A stretch of DNA of 64,000 bases from Paenibacillus aceris (GCF_017874035.1 NZ_JAGGKV010000004.1:248001-312000); one strand, 5' to 3'; shown: positions 17,001 through 24,815, counted from the first letter of the stretch. Notes: generated by a model not told the origin, from the sequence alone. Translations and numbers: made by a program.

Positions 17001-17047
17001 CGAAACGCGATTTCCGCGAACTGATCCAACCGTTTTGTTTGCTCCAA
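13970..17047 (-). CDS. GH2-family glycoside hydrolase, unusual subfamily
   Basis: A 1025-aa cytoplasmic protein. After about 90 residues of unrecognised helical lead come a GH2 sugar-binding jelly roll (GPTGENGKWTGFYRSEFEY, VYIVFKGVDYKTTVYLNHK), an immunoglobulin-like domain and a TIM barrel. The acid/base is probably Glu489 in VMVSLINEPS. The nucleophile is Glu581 or Glu585 in CGEYGTEGLD. The C-terminal third has beta domains and no close LacZ small-chain motif, so it is not a standard beta-galactosidase; exo-activity on galactose, glucuronate, mannose or arabinose is possible. The start is TTG, with GGTGGAG seven bases upstream. It lies 23 bases after the 550-aa gene and overlaps the next gene by 46 bases. 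Confidence 0.85.
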   Translation of the reverse strand: MEQTKRLDQFAEIAFREHPGNKDELRDIPPISYEKKYFAPGTDKADRVYQLTFDEQLARFQEELKQLREKYRPYMRSLAPAASFHRDRQVCSQFQFRYQTPADADFTRVLDGVGDWEAVTVPDFRGPTGENGKWTGFYRSEFEYASIPEGKRVYIVFKGVDYKTTVYLNHKCIGSHEGFFAPFEFDVTDFLQEKNTLVVEVHTDFPMMGVGGTKLDGDKIYAATGPGWDDPYDGWNHCPPGAGIYNKVYLEQRSELFIQDVFVRPDIEGSSVEVWIDAVNTTKQIMENFELNLEIIPQNFEGQGVGPISFTVAYAGPGINYFRYKVDFPSFQLWEPDSPLLYMARIEVKNGSNCKDSQDRIFGMRKFHMDEQQSPKGTLYLNNRPIILRGANEMGHLQQCVMNNDFEQLIDDILIAKMANLNFYRITQRPVQEEIYDYFDMLGMMHQCDLPTFGFIRRNQFVEGVKQAAEMERLIRSHPSSVMVSLINEPSRTEKRRKGHRFLHRNELEAFFVASRQAIFVENPDRVVKNAEGDYNPPTREGLPDFHCYNLWYTNNGIPVGKMYKGYLPTIREGWKAGCGEYGTEGLDHAELMINRYPKEWLPASEQDRWLPNVIHGSQTYNLHGDWFAEQHTMREWIEASQKHQSLATKLMTDAWRRRADRVVSTAIHLLIDAWPAGWMKALVGVDRIPKPAYFTYKECLEPVRVNLRCDRWKAYESETLEVEAWLLNDTAKEYGLCRIVATLRDDAKEYGHYEISSQLPVASSLYAGSIRFSVPVVQDRKKLYVDASLIDENGNTLNVERFELEAFARSSHQKPQKIRFLDSASELQCSLLNVAGERYVDEAQADSTLVVSSPAAFERHRSSVLANVRNGATAVCLLKHSDNGVWDLDDTQIQTVKLREVYTLSMQVGDLNMQGIQPDDFAYLYNLTTDRIDGLTNCHLQGEGIEPIVFAYHAQNETNGKRKLPVVGMKRLGKGQMFFVCMPLAGRVGFNPTLDRFLTALLSKKGESLQCTPLLAAIRSDELK

Positions 17048-17070
17048 TCACATCTCCACCTTATTCCTCG

Positions 17071-18723
17071 TCATACCCGCACGATTTCAAAATCTAACAT
17101 ATAACCTTCTTCGTCCTGGGGATACATCCTTACTTCCGATGATCCGAAACGCTGTGTCCAGCACCGCTTCTCGCCTAGAAACGGCTCTACGGTCTCTTTC
17201 ACTACATCAGCCAGAAAATCGGTTGTGACAATCCAACTTCCGAAGCCGACTTTACCACTTATCCTTAGTTGTTCCGGGCAATCCGCAGGCAGGAGCCAAT
17301 CAGCGATGACGACAACAGCTCCGTCCTCTGCCCTTTTAGCTGCAATCGAAAACGTCTTCGTTGAAAGTGTCGTGCCGCCTATAATCATTAATTTGGGCTG
17401 CCCCAGTTGTTCTTCACTTACTTGGTCGTCAAACGCTAGGACATTCGACATCGGATAAAACAAGGGATGTACTCGTTTACCGCCGCTACCGGTATATCCC
17501 TGCTCGAGCGGGAACCGATCAAGCGGAACCTCTTGCTTCAATTGATGTCTCGGAAAGTCGTACCCCGGAATATGCATGCAGCTGCCGTGGGCCGGTATCG
17601 TCCCCCGGCTAAGCAGATGCCAAATGTGGAACACGCTCTGGCTTGGCGTGATGTCTTGTGTCTGAAGCGTTCGATTGCCAAATAGTCGCTCATTTTGACC
17701 ATAATTGCCGTCATCTGAATGAATGACTGCAATATCGGGATCTGCCTGGGAATGATGCCAAGTCAGCGGGTGTTCAGGTATAAATTTTCGAACGAATTGC
17801 TGCCACACTTCGCCGAATTCCGTCTTTATGAAACCCTCGGGTGTATGCTTTAGCAATACGTCGATATTTTCTACGAATAAATGGGATGGCCCCATGAAAT
17901 ATCCCATCTTTAATGCAGACTCAAATTCCTGCGGAGAATGTCCTGGAAATCCAGGGAACCGCGTAAACCACTTGCCTATATCAGGGCCCCATAAGTCAGC
18001 GCAAATCCATAGCGCCCTTCCGTATTGTTTCGCCGCTCCCAGAGCTGTAGACATCTGCAGCGATTGGAAGGACTCCTTCATAATTTTCGGGCAAATGTCC
18101 ATCCCTGCTCTGGCAAACGTGTGAAACATAGTAGGAAATACCTGCTCCGATATTAAAGGTACCGATGTGCTGGTTAGCCCCGCACGTTCCACAACTTGCT
18201 GAACGTGATTCGTTCGCGTTCGGACGGATTGTTCCACCTTGCTTCGTGACTGCGCTACATTCAAACCGTCTGTGCCGCCCCAGTGAGGGAACCATCCGTC
18301 TTTCCGGTACTGAGCGGCGTTAATTTGCAGATGCTCCGGCTCATCGTACAAGAGCCCGATACATCGTCCTGATGTGGAGGCCTCAACAATCGCTTCGTCC
18401 GGGATATCATACCGATTCGTCCCTTCCACCCAAGGTCCGTTGATATTCCCATATTCGTTGCCGAGGCAGATATCCATGCCCGCTGCGGTAATATCCGCAA
18501 CAACCTCCCAATGATCGATGCCTGGCAGAACATGGTGCACGTAAAAATCCGTTCCCATCTCACGCAGGCTGTTCACAAATGCGCCAGATTCCGGTTTCGG
18601 ATCCTGCGAGGGACAGATGCTCCCTGTTCCCGTCCGCATAATGCGATCTGAGGCGTCTCCCGCCCATGGATCCTGCCACGCTACAACCGGTCCCTGAATA
18701 CCTAGTTTCGGTTTATGCTTCAC
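17071..18723 (-). CDS. Uncharacterised 550-aa protein, possible TIM-barrel hydrolase
   Basis: I do not recognise a family. There is no signal peptide or membrane segment. The first 330 residues resemble a beta/alpha barrel: strand-like segments end in acidic or aromatic residues, for example GTDFYVHHVLPGIDHW, GMDICLGNEYGN, CIGLLYDEPEH, RALWICADLWG and SHLFVENIDVL. Glu in LYDEPEH and VENID are candidate catalytic residues by position only. The last 150 residues contain a Rossmann-like or amidotransferase-like segment (PKLMIIGGTTLS, AVVVIADWLLP). The start is GTG; a GGGGAG lies further upstream than usual, so the start is less sure. It overlaps the isomerase-like gene by 11 bases and sits in the glycosidase operon, which makes a glycan-related enzyme likely. 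Confidence 0.65.
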   Translation of the reverse strand: MKHKPKLGIQGPVVAWQDPWAGDASDRIMRTGTGSICPSQDPKPESGAFVNSLREMGTDFYVHHVLPGIDHWEVVADITAAGMDICLGNEYGNINGPWVEGTNRYDIPDEAIVEASTSGRCIGLLYDEPEHLQINAAQYRKDGWFPHWGGTDGLNVAQSRSKVEQSVRTRTNHVQQVVERAGLTSTSVPLISEQVFPTMFHTFARAGMDICPKIMKESFQSLQMSTALGAAKQYGRALWICADLWGPDIGKWFTRFPGFPGHSPQEFESALKMGYFMGPSHLFVENIDVLLKHTPEGFIKTEFGEVWQQFVRKFIPEHPLTWHHSQADPDIAVIHSDDGNYGQNERLFGNRTLQTQDITPSQSVFHIWHLLSRGTIPAHGSCMHIPGYDFPRHQLKQEVPLDRFPLEQGYTGSGGKRVHPLFYPMSNVLAFDDQVSEEQLGQPKLMIIGGTTLSTKTFSIAAKRAEDGAVVVIADWLLPADCPEQLRISGKVGFGSWIVTTDFLADVVKETVEPFLGEKRCWTQRFGSSEVRMYPQDEEGYMLDFEIVRV

Positions 18724-19588
18724 CGGCGTTTTTCACTCCCCAGCTCGCCTCAACACGTTCAAAGGATCGGCGGATAATTGAAAGACAGTCAGCCACCTCT
18801 TCAGGCTTCGCATGTTCCAATATCAAAGGGACATCCGGCAGCCGGCGTGCAAGGAGCTCTGCATACACGTTCCAATCCGCCTGACCGGCACCGACTCGTG
18901 GCGTCGTAAATCCTCCCTCTCCGTAAAGCGCGTCCTTGGCGTGCGCGATTGGACAAATATCACCGATGTTGTCAAACATTTTCGCCATCGCTTCAGGCTG
19001 TCTGCTCAAATCTTCTTGCGTCAAGTAGTTAAAAGGATCCATAATGAACGCCAAACCTTCCGTTCCAAGCCGTTCCCTCATATCCACAGCCTGCTCTGTA
19101 CTGGCAAGCACATTGTTTACAAAGCCTTCGGCTAACAGAACGGCACCGTTCTTCACCGCCCGATTTCGCAAGCGATCCATAATTTTCAGTAGTTGCTCCC
19201 AGGCATCGGGGGTACGGTTCCCTTCATAATCGCGCCATGCGTTGGTCGGATGCAGACTGCCTGTCTCCGTCGCAATATACCTAGTGCCATAGATCGAACA
19301 TAGGTCGATCATCCTCTCCAACTGTTCCAGTTTAGCTTCCCTTTTTTGAACATTCGGATTCATCAAATTCGTATAACCGGACAAAGCGATGACGGAGATT
19401 CCTTGCTTCTCAAAGATCGAGCGGATTTTCTCAGCGCGTGCGGGTGAAAATGGCTGATCGTCCATCACCTGCATAGCTTGCTTGGGATCAATTTGTACAT
19501 ACATCATACCCTGACTACGAGCATCTTCAGCCATCGCTTCCGCACTCCAGCCCATATAGATATAGCTCATAAATCCGAGTTGGTTCAT
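18713..19588 (-). CDS. Sugar phosphate isomerase/epimerase-like TIM barrel
   Basis: A 291-aa protein of the xylose isomerase-like (AP endonuclease 2) fold. It starts MNQLGFMSYIYMGWS. Metal-binding acids and histidines of the fold appear at strand ends: ISVIALSGYTNLMNP, TRYIATETGS, AVLLAEGF, FIMDPFNY, ICPIAHAKDA and VPLILEHAKPEE. Family members isomerise or epimerise free or keto sugars using a divalent metal. The ATG at 19588 has AAAGGAAG upstream and overlaps the TGA of the Gfo/Idh gene as ATGA; a longer open frame exists but lacks that signal. Pairing with a Gfo/Idh/MocA dehydrogenase is a common arrangement in sugar oxidation and epimerisation pathways, so the two probably act on the same sugar. 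Confidence 0.83.
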   Translation of the reverse strand: MNQLGFMSYIYMGWSAEAMAEDARSQGMMYVQIDPKQAMQVMDDQPFSPARAEKIRSIFEKQGISVIALSGYTNLMNPNVQKREAKLEQLERMIDLCSIYGTRYIATETGSLHPTNAWRDYEGNRTPDAWEQLLKIMDRLRNRAVKNGAVLLAEGFVNNVLASTEQAVDMRERLGTEGLAFIMDPFNYLTQEDLSRQPEAMAKMFDNIGDICPIAHAKDALYGEGGFTTPRVGAGQADWNVYAELLARRLPDVPLILEHAKPEEVADCLSIIRRSFERVEASWGVKNAGEA

Positions 19589-20679
19589 CCTACAACGCTT
19601 CCTTTCAGCAAATCCGATCTTTCCACAACACATGCATCCTGACTTGAGTTCACCATCGCTGTTGTTAATGCCACGGTTTGGATGTTATCCTCTGACGTGA
19701 CCGGTGGAAGAGTGCCTTCCTCCAAAGCCGTCATGAACGCAATCATCGATCCTGCGAAGGCATCCGGGAACCAGGTTCCTTTCAACTTGATCTCGTGAAC
19801 AACGTTTTTGTGCTTATTTAGTGCCATATACAGCGTGTCTTGCGTGCACCAAAGGCTTCCTTCCGTTCCGTCGATCCACCAAGTATTGCTGTGCGAGCGG
19901 CTTGCCTTGGCAATATTGTTAAAATGGAGTGATGCCATTAGCGGGTTCCTGCCGCCTTTGGGACCAAACTCTATATTCGCTGAATAGATGAGCGGGTCGA
20001 TTGCATTTTGCCGGTTCAGCTGAGCTGTCGTGCAATGCACCCTTGACCATTCTTCCTCGTATGGGTTGAAATACCGGCAGAGGTCTACATAGTGCACACC
20101 ATGGTCGACAATGTTGAAATTTTTCATATTTGTCCACCACCAGCCTGCCTGGTCTTGGAACGAACGCATGTAATGATGAATGCTGTATACTTCCCCGATG
20201 AGATCTTGTTCCAGAACTGTTTTTAGCGCTTTATGCGCCGGGGCCCAGCGAGCCTGCTGGTTGACTCCGAGGATAATACCTAGTCTGTTTGCTTCCTCGC
20301 TCAGTCGTTCGGCTTGTGCCAGATCCAGTGCTAACGGCTTTTGGCATAAAACCGGCCTTGGTGCTTTCCCTATTAGTTTCAGCACTTCCAATCTCGGTTC
20401 AGGATGGATAGCCAGATCGATTACACCTACACCCTCCCTCTCGAGTAGTTCATTAACATCCGTTGTCCAAAACGGAATATCAAACTTTTCCGCTGTAGCG
20501 CGTGCTGCTTCCTCGCTTACATCGCAGCAAGCCGCTATAGGCAAACCGTACTTACGGTAGGCGGGCAAATGCGCTGTATTCGCTATGCTGCCGCATCCGA
20601 TGAGGCCGATTCCGTATTCTTTAATATGGGTAAGACGCTTCTTATTGGGCAAATAATCGTCTGGTCTAATGAATTCCAT
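19585..20679 (-). CDS. Gfo/Idh/MocA-family NAD(P)-dependent sugar dehydrogenase
   Basis: A 364-aa protein with an N-terminal Rossmann domain (GLIGCGSIANTAH, near residue 25) and a C-terminal alpha/beta substrate domain. CQKPLA, near residue 115, is the EKP-like motif of the family; the Glu is replaced by Gln. NFNIVDHGVHYVDLCRYF contains the His/Asp pair expected at the active site. It likely oxidises or reduces a sugar or sugar acid in the cytoplasm. I chose ATG 20679 because AGAGGT lies six bases upstream; a GTG two codons earlier would touch the ribosome binding site. It is the first gene of the minus-strand operon, about 25 bases from a candidate -10 box and downstream of a direct-repeat operator. 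Confidence 0.87.
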   Translation of the reverse strand: MEFIRPDDYLPNKKRLTHIKEYGIGLIGCGSIANTAHLPAYRKYGLPIAACCDVSEEAARATAEKFDIPFWTTDVNELLEREGVGVIDLAIHPEPRLEVLKLIGKAPRPVLCQKPLALDLAQAERLSEEANRLGIILGVNQQARWAPAHKALKTVLEQDLIGEVYSIHHYMRSFQDQAGWWWTNMKNFNIVDHGVHYVDLCRYFNPYEEEWSRVHCTTAQLNRQNAIDPLIYSANIEFGPKGGRNPLMASLHFNNIAKASRSHSNTWWIDGTEGSLWCTQDTLYMALNKHKNVVHEIKLKGTWFPDAFAGSMIAFMTALEEGTLPPVTSEDNIQTVALTTAMVNSSQDACVVERSDLLKGSVVG

Positions 20680-20702
20680 AGTCACACCTCTTTATTTCTT
20701 AC

Positions 20703-20753
20703 ATTACACGAGGATGGAAAAACATTTATAGGGTGTTTATGCTTTTTTGTAGG
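20703..20753 (-). promoter_or_regulatory. Promoter with AraC-type direct-repeat operator for the 1-20679 operon
   Basis: On the plus strand TTATAGG (20726-20732) and TTGTAGG (20747-20753) repeat with exactly 21 bp from start to start, two helical turns. A -10-like TGTAAT on the minus strand lies at 20708-20703, 18 bases from the proximal repeat; no good -35 is visible. This arrangement is what an AraC activator overlapping the -35 region would need. The same motif recurs at 33830-33857 and 46582-46610. The pattern is directly seen; the regulator assignment is inference. Confidence 0.55.
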
Positions 20754-20835
20754 GATGATTCAACCACGTTGGCAAGTAACGGCAAAAAGGATCGAATTGT
20801 GACGAGTGGAGGACTGGTTCGGGCGGGTGTAGGGC

Positions 20836-21334
20836 GCTGGCACGCGGGGTTTCCCGTGCAGCGATATAAATCATCGTTGCAGGCGTGCAGCGATGGGGGG
20901 GGGTTCTTCGCAACGATGAGAAACATCGTTGCGGGTGGCACTTGCTCGCTGGCACACGGGGTTTCCCCGTGCAGCGATATAAATCATCGTTGCAGGTGAG
21001 CAACGATGGGGGTTGATTCTTCGCAACGATGAGAAACATCGTTGCGGGTGGCTCTTGCTCGCTGGCACGCGGGGTTCCCCCGTGCAGCGATATAAATCAT
21101 CGTTGCAGGTGAGCAACGATGGGGGGCGTGCCCCGCAACGATGAGAAACATCGTTGCGGGTGGCTCTTGCTCGCTGGCACGCGGGGTTTCCCCCGTGCAG
21201 CGATATAAATCATCGTTGCAGGCGTGCAACGATGGGGGTCGTGCCCCGCAACGATGAGAAACATCGTTGCGGGTGGCCCTTGCTCGCTGGAACGCGTGGT
21301 TTCCCCCGTGCAGCGATATAAATCATCGTTGCGG
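20836..21334. repeat. 4.4-copy tandem array of a 112/113-bp unit made of nested palindromes
   Basis: Units begin at 20836, 20948, 21061, 21173 and 21286 (steps 112, 113, 112, 113); the last is partial. Each full unit carries several dyads. First comes a GC hairpin (GCACGCGGGG against CCCCCGTGC). Next is GCAGCGAT with ATCGTTGC around ATAAATC, at 20858, 20971, 21084, 21197 and 21310. ATCGTTGC then faces the next GCAACGAT. Last is a perfect 9-bp hairpin, GCAACGATG and CATCGTTGC around AGAAA, at 20910, 21023, 21135 and 21248. Copies differ by only a few bases, so the expansion is recent. The unit length is not a multiple of three, so the open frames across it are not coding. No part varies like a spacer. 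The flanking part of 20680-21522 holds only regulatory signals. Confidence 0.93.
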
Positions 21335-21415
21335 CCTTGCATCTGCCCCTGTCACACAGGAAGTACAACAACAAAAGATTTAATTCCAGTATGTATAGCA
21401 GCAAAGTACCAAATT

Positions 21416-21424
21416 TGTTATAAT
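21416..21424 (+). promoter_or_regulatory. Extended -10 promoter for the nuclease gene
   Basis: TGTTATAAT is a perfect extended -10 (TGnTATAAT). No clear -35 lies 17 bases upstream, which is acceptable for extended -10 promoters. Transcription would begin near 21431, giving a leader of about 90 bases that contains a terminator-like hairpin before the gene. Confidence 0.6.
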
Positions 21425-21455
21425 ACTCTAATAAGCAAATGGTTATGAAGCACAC

Positions 21456-21503
21456 GCCGCTGCCCGATTTCAGGTTATCCTGACGGGGAGCGGCTTTTAT
21501 TTT
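21456..21503 (+). terminator. Terminator-like hairpin in the leader of the nuclease gene
   Basis: GCCGCTGCCCG pairs with CGGGGAGCGGC, and inside it TCAGG pairs with CCTGA around TTAT; the stem is followed by TTTTATTTT. This is a strong intrinsic terminator shape lying between the extended -10 and the TTG start 20 bases further on. It may insulate the gene from transcripts arriving through the array, or act as an attenuator. Confidence 0.65.
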
Positions 21504-21522
21504 ACATGAGGGGGAATGCAGC

Positions 21523-22206
21523 TTGACATTTGAAGTAGCCTATTCAAAATTTATGCAGCACCATGTAAAGTCTAGACAAGGCGAAGCGCGGAGGCGCTTA
21601 ACGGAAGGGCACGGCTATGCTGAAAAGTTGTTTTTGCAACAAGTGTGGTGGCCTGCCTTCTTGCAATTTGACCATCTCGTGCCTGAGTATGAGATCCGGG
21701 ATTTCCGCGATGGCACACGATTTATCGACTTCGCGTTCTTTCGCGGACAAGTTAGGTTGGCTATCGAAATAGACGGCTTCGGCTCGCACTTGCAAAAAAT
21801 CACGCGCCCCCAGTTTTCCGATCAATTGGTGCGGCAAAATCATATGTTGCTAGATGGCTGGAAATTGCTGCGTTTCTCCCGCGATGATGTGAAAGACAAA
21901 CCCAGGATGTGCGAGCAAATGATCCATCAATTTATGGGCAAATGGTTTGGAAACAGTACATCCGGCAAGTATGGCAAGATCAACGTAGAAGAAAAAGAGA
22001 TTATTCGCACTGCGCTTCGCAACCATAGAAAAATAAAACCTTCTGACATTTGCTCAGCCTTAGACGTAGAACAGCAAAAAGCGCGCACCTTGCTCCGCAG
22101 CATGCTTGCTAAAGGGATACTCATCCCAGGGGGTCGCGGTAAGCAGCGGATCCACCTCTATCTGTTATCATCTACTGTTTCAGCGGATGAGTTTATCGAC
22201 CTTTAA
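21523..22206 (+). CDS. Vsr/DUF559-like PD-(D/E)XK nuclease fused to a winged helix
   Basis: A 227-aa protein. Residues about 30-125 form a DUF559/Vsr-type endonuclease-like domain. Asp69 in RFIDFAF, Glu82 and Asp84 in LAIEIDG, and His89 fit the PD-(D/E)XK pattern, and RQNHMLLDGWKLLRFS matches the family's last helix and strand. Residues about 150-210 (KPSDICSALDVEQQKARTLLRSMLAKG, then a GGRGKQ turn) look like a winged helix. The start is TTG with GAGGGGG eight bases upstream. The gene stands alone, opposite in strand to both flanking operons, next to the palindromic array, with repeat-like remnants downstream. A DNA-cutting role on the repeats, mobility or defence are all possible; none is shown. 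Confidence 0.75.
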   Translation: MTFEVAYSKFMQHHVKSRQGEARRRLTEGHGYAEKLFLQQVWWPAFLQFDHLVPEYEIRDFRDGTRFIDFAFFRGQVRLAIEIDGFGSHLQKITRPQFSDQLVRQNHMLLDGWKLLRFSRDDVKDKPRMCEQMIHQFMGKWFGNSTSGKYGKINVEEKEIIRTALRNHRKIKPSDICSALDVEQQKARTLLRSMLAKGILIPGGRGKQRIHLYLLSSTVSADEFIDL

Positions 22207-22228
22207 CAGGAGGGCGGCTCCGTACAAC

Positions 22229-22300
22229 GATGCCGCCACAATTGCACTTTCTCACCCTTTCCCGGCACGTCGATGTAAATCATCGTAACAGCCTGTGTTC
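22229..22300. repeat. Decayed fragments resembling the palindromic array
   Basis: ACAACGATG at 22227-22235 and CGATGTAAATCATCGTAAC near 22271-22289 resemble the array dyads GCAACGATG and GCGATATAAATCATCG, with several changes. They lie just past the nuclease stop codon, so array-like sequence occurs on both sides of that gene. The resemblance is by eye and covers short stretches. Confidence 0.4.
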
Positions 22301-22310
22301 CCGCCACCAA

Positions 22311-22395
22311 CCAAGGATAAACGACTTCGTCGTCCTTTTAGGACGAGCCCGTTTGTCAAGGCAGATGCGAAGCAAAAGTATAAAACTTATACTTT
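22311..22395. other. Two short inverted repeats after the nuclease gene
   Basis: TCGTCCT and AGGACGA form a tight dyad near 22331-22347, and AAAGTATAA and TTATACTTT pair around AAC at 22375-22395. Neither has a long T-run. They may end transcription of the nuclease gene or be pieces of an interspersed repeat. I see no gene in 22207-22445. Confidence 0.4.
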
Positions 22396-22406
22396 CTTAT
22401 CTACGC

Positions 22407-22432
22407 AAAAAGGCCACCCCTAGGGTGACCTT
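22407..22432 (-). terminator. Intrinsic terminator of the importer/GH95 operon
   Basis: On the minus strand AAGGTCACC pairs with GGTGGCCTT around CTAGG-type loop bases and is followed by TTTTTG. It lies just after the GH95 stop codon and closes the operon that starts at 33740. Confidence 0.8.
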
Positions 22433-22445
22433 CGCAAGCGCTTAT

Positions 22446-24803
22446 TTAAATATTCGTTGCCTCTTTCATGAGCCCGTTCTGTGACTGCTTACCAACCGTC
22501 AGCACATATTGCTTACCAGCCTCGGCTTGGAAACTAATCTTATCAGACAGTGCCTCCGCCTCTACTGGCAACCCATCGAATTCCACGATAAGCGGAACCT
22601 CGCTGCGCCTGTAAACCACGGTGCATGGCTGGTTATGATTGGCTCGGATGACGCAGCGGGTCAGCTCGCCATTTTCCCAAGACATGTCGATTTCAAAGCC
22701 GCCTCTGGCTCTTAAACCGCTAACCTCTCCGTTTGCCCATGCTTTCGGTAAAGCCGGAAGCAGGTTAATCTCCCCGCGCTGTGATTGCAGAAGCATCTCT
22801 GCAACTCCAGCTGTTCCGCCGAAATTGCCATCGATCTGAAATGGCGGATGATTGTCGAACAAATTCGGCAATGTGGAGTGGGACAGCAGCATACGGAAAT
22901 GTTCGTACGACTTTTCCCCATCCTCCAAACGCGCGAAGAAATTAATGATCCACGCCCGGCTCCAACCCGTATGGCCGCTTCCGGATTCCAGTCTGCGCTC
23001 CAACGTGCGTTTGGCGGCATTTGCCCATTCAGGCGTATGGCGCACATGTATCATTTCTCCAGGGTGGAGAGCGAACAAGTGGGAAATGTGGCGATGTCCA
23101 GGATGCACCTCATCCCAGTCCTTCACCCATTCCTGCAGCTGCCCGTGCTTTCCGATTTGCGGAGGAGGGAGTTTGCGAAGGATGCGTTCCCACTCGTGAC
23201 GGGTCCCCTCATCTGTTTTCAAACGTTCAGATGCCTCGATACAAGCACGGAACAAGGAATAGATGATCTGAGTATCCATGGATGGACCGATGGTCAAACA
23301 TCCTACACTGCCATCCGCACCGATAAACTTATTTTCTGGCGAAGTAGACGGTCCCGTAATAAGACGCCCTTCTTCATCTTCAAACAAGTAGTCCAAGAAA
23401 AATTCAGCAGCTTCTTTCATAATGGGATACGCCCGGTCGCGAAGGAAACGTTCATCCTGGCCGTACCGGAAATGCTCCCATAGATGTAAAGTCAACCAAG
23501 CCGCACCCATTGGCCAAATTGATCCCGGCATAAAATTGCCTTCAATTTGGGTAGCTCCCCACATATCGGTGTTATGATGTGCGACAAACCCCCTGCAGCC
23601 GTAAACCTCCTGCGCCGTTTTTCTGCCGTTAATACGCATACGGTCAATTAAATCGAACAACGGTTCATGGCATTCCGGCAAGTTGCACACTTCCGCGTGC
23701 CAGTAATTCATCTCTGTGTTGATATTAATTGTATATTTACTCTCCCATGGCGGAGTGAAGCTTTCATTCCATATACCTTGCAAATTAGCAGGATTAGAAC
23801 CGGGACGAGAGGAGGCCATTAATAAGTAACGACCGTATTGGAAATATAAAGGAACAAGTCCAAGGTCGTTCCCGCCTTCTTTTAATCGTTGCAATCGGGC
23901 GTCAGTTGGCAGCAAATCCGTTTCTCTGTTATCTTCCGGCCGGCCTAACTCCAGTTTCACACGCTGCATCCTGCGGGTATGATCCGCCAAATGGTCGCGT
24001 TTGACTTTCTCGTACCCCTTGCCTGCCGCGTGCTCTAACTGGCGCGTGCAGATGGCTATCGGGTCCGAGTGGCGGAAAGATGTCTGCGCCGCGATATAAA
24101 TCGTAACGGCCTCCGCTTGAACAATGAGGAAATCGCCGATAACTTTAACCGATCCGCCGTCGGGAACCGCTTTCACAGCAGCACAATAGGTGACTCCGCC
24201 TCTGCCGTTTTCACCGCTCATCACGAGTGTATCATTCGCAATTTTTTGCGTACCTTCATCAAAAGGTCGTCGGCTCAAATGCATGCGAAGGTTTAACTTG
24301 GCCGGCCGATCGCACGAGATACGGATTACCATGACCTGATCAACCGCGCTGCTGAATAACTCCCTAGTATGCTGAATATCATTCAGGCAATAGCCTACTT
24401 GGGCGATTCCTTGTTCAATGTCCAATTCCCTATAGTAATTGGAAATCATCTTCTTTTCACCGTCATGGTAGATTTGGAAATCTCCGAGAGGTTGATAAGG
24501 ATGTAAAGACTTAGGAATAGACATCATTCCCATTTGCGCGAGCTCTTCAGCCTCGATTTGTTTACCCTTCATTAACAGCTGGCGAACCATCGGAAAATAT
24601 TTCTGCCCATCCGGATTATCTCCGTTAACGGGTCCTCCATACCAAACGGAATCCTCATTTAATTGCAATCTCTCGTTATTTACTTTGCCAAATATCATAG
24701 CGCCCAGACGTCCGTTACCGATTGGCAGCGCTTCGTTCCACGATCTTGCCGGTTTTTCGTACCACAACTTTGTACCTTTGGCTGAATTTCGCATTTGTTT
24801 CAT
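22446..24803 (-). CDS. GH95 alpha-L-fucosidase (or alpha-L-galactosidase)
   Basis: A 785-aa protein with the GH95 layout: N-terminal beta domain ([37 protein letters not shown]), helical linker, (alpha/alpha)6 barrel and C-terminal beta domain. Family motifs are present: [21 protein letters not shown] with the barrel asparagines, [39 protein letters not shown] and [18 protein letters not shown]95 inverting enzymes remove alpha-1,2-L-fucose or L-galactose. No signal peptide is present, so it is cytoplasmic. I place the start at ATG 24803, where the AGGGAG upstream has normal spacing; GTG 24812 and ATG 24809 are too close to it. It is the last gene of the importer operon. A paralogue lies at 39277-41652. 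Confidence 0.93.
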   Translation of the reverse strand: MKQMRNSAKGTKLWYEKPARSWNEALPIGNGRLGAMIFGKVNNERLQLNEDSVWYGGPVNGDNPDGQKYFPMVRQLLMKGKQIEAEELAQMGMMSIPKSLHPYQPLGDFQIYHDGEKKMISNYYRELDIEQGIAQVGYCLNDIQHTRELFSSAVDQVMVIRISCDRPAKLNLRMHLSRRPFDEGTQKIANDTLVMSGENGRGGVTYCAAVKAVPDGGSVKVIGDFLIVQAEAVTIYIAAQTSFRHSDPIAICTRQLEHAAGKGYEKVKRDHLADHTRRMQRVKLELGRPEDNRETDLLPTDARLQRLKEGGNDLGLVPLYFQYGRYLLMASSRPGSNPANLQGIWNESFTPPWESKYTININTEMNYWHAEVCNLPECHEPLFDLIDRMRINGRKTAQEVYGCRGFVAHHNTDMWGATQIEGNFMPGSIWPMGAAWLTLHLWEHFRYGQDERFLRDRAYPIMKEAAEFFLDYLFEDEEGRLITGPSTSPENKFIGADGSVGCLTIGPSMDTQIIYSLFRACIEASERLKTDEGTRHEWERILRKLPPPQIGKHGQLQEWVKDWDEVHPGHRHISHLFALHPGEMIHVRHTPEWANAAKRTLERRLESGSGHTGWSRAWIINFFARLEDGEKSYEHFRMLLSHSTLPNLFDNHPPFQIDGNFGGTAGVAEMLLQSQRGEINLLPALPKAWANGEVSGLRARGGFEIDMSWENGELTRCVIRANHNQPCTVVYRRSEVPLIVEFDGLPVEAEALSDKISFQAEAGKQYVLTVGKQSQNGLMKEATNI

Positions 24804-24815
24804 CAGCATCACTCC

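Noticed and set aside
20836..21334. CRISPR array
   Set aside because: The whole 112/113-bp unit repeats, including the parts between palindromes; there are no variable spacers and no cas genes.
20726..21455. Overlapping open frames of about 80 codons on the minus strand
   Set aside because: They repeat with the DNA array, shift frame between units, have no ribosome binding sites, and so are by-products of the repeat.
20680..22445. Insertion sequence or transposon around the nuclease
   Set aside because: No transposase motif, terminal inverted repeats or target duplication were found around the gene; only the palindromic fragments.
24089..24110. Copy of the array dyad inside the GH95 gene (GCGATATAAATCGTAAC)
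   Set aside because: It encodes the conserved strand IYIAAQTSF of the enzyme, so the similarity is probably coincidental.
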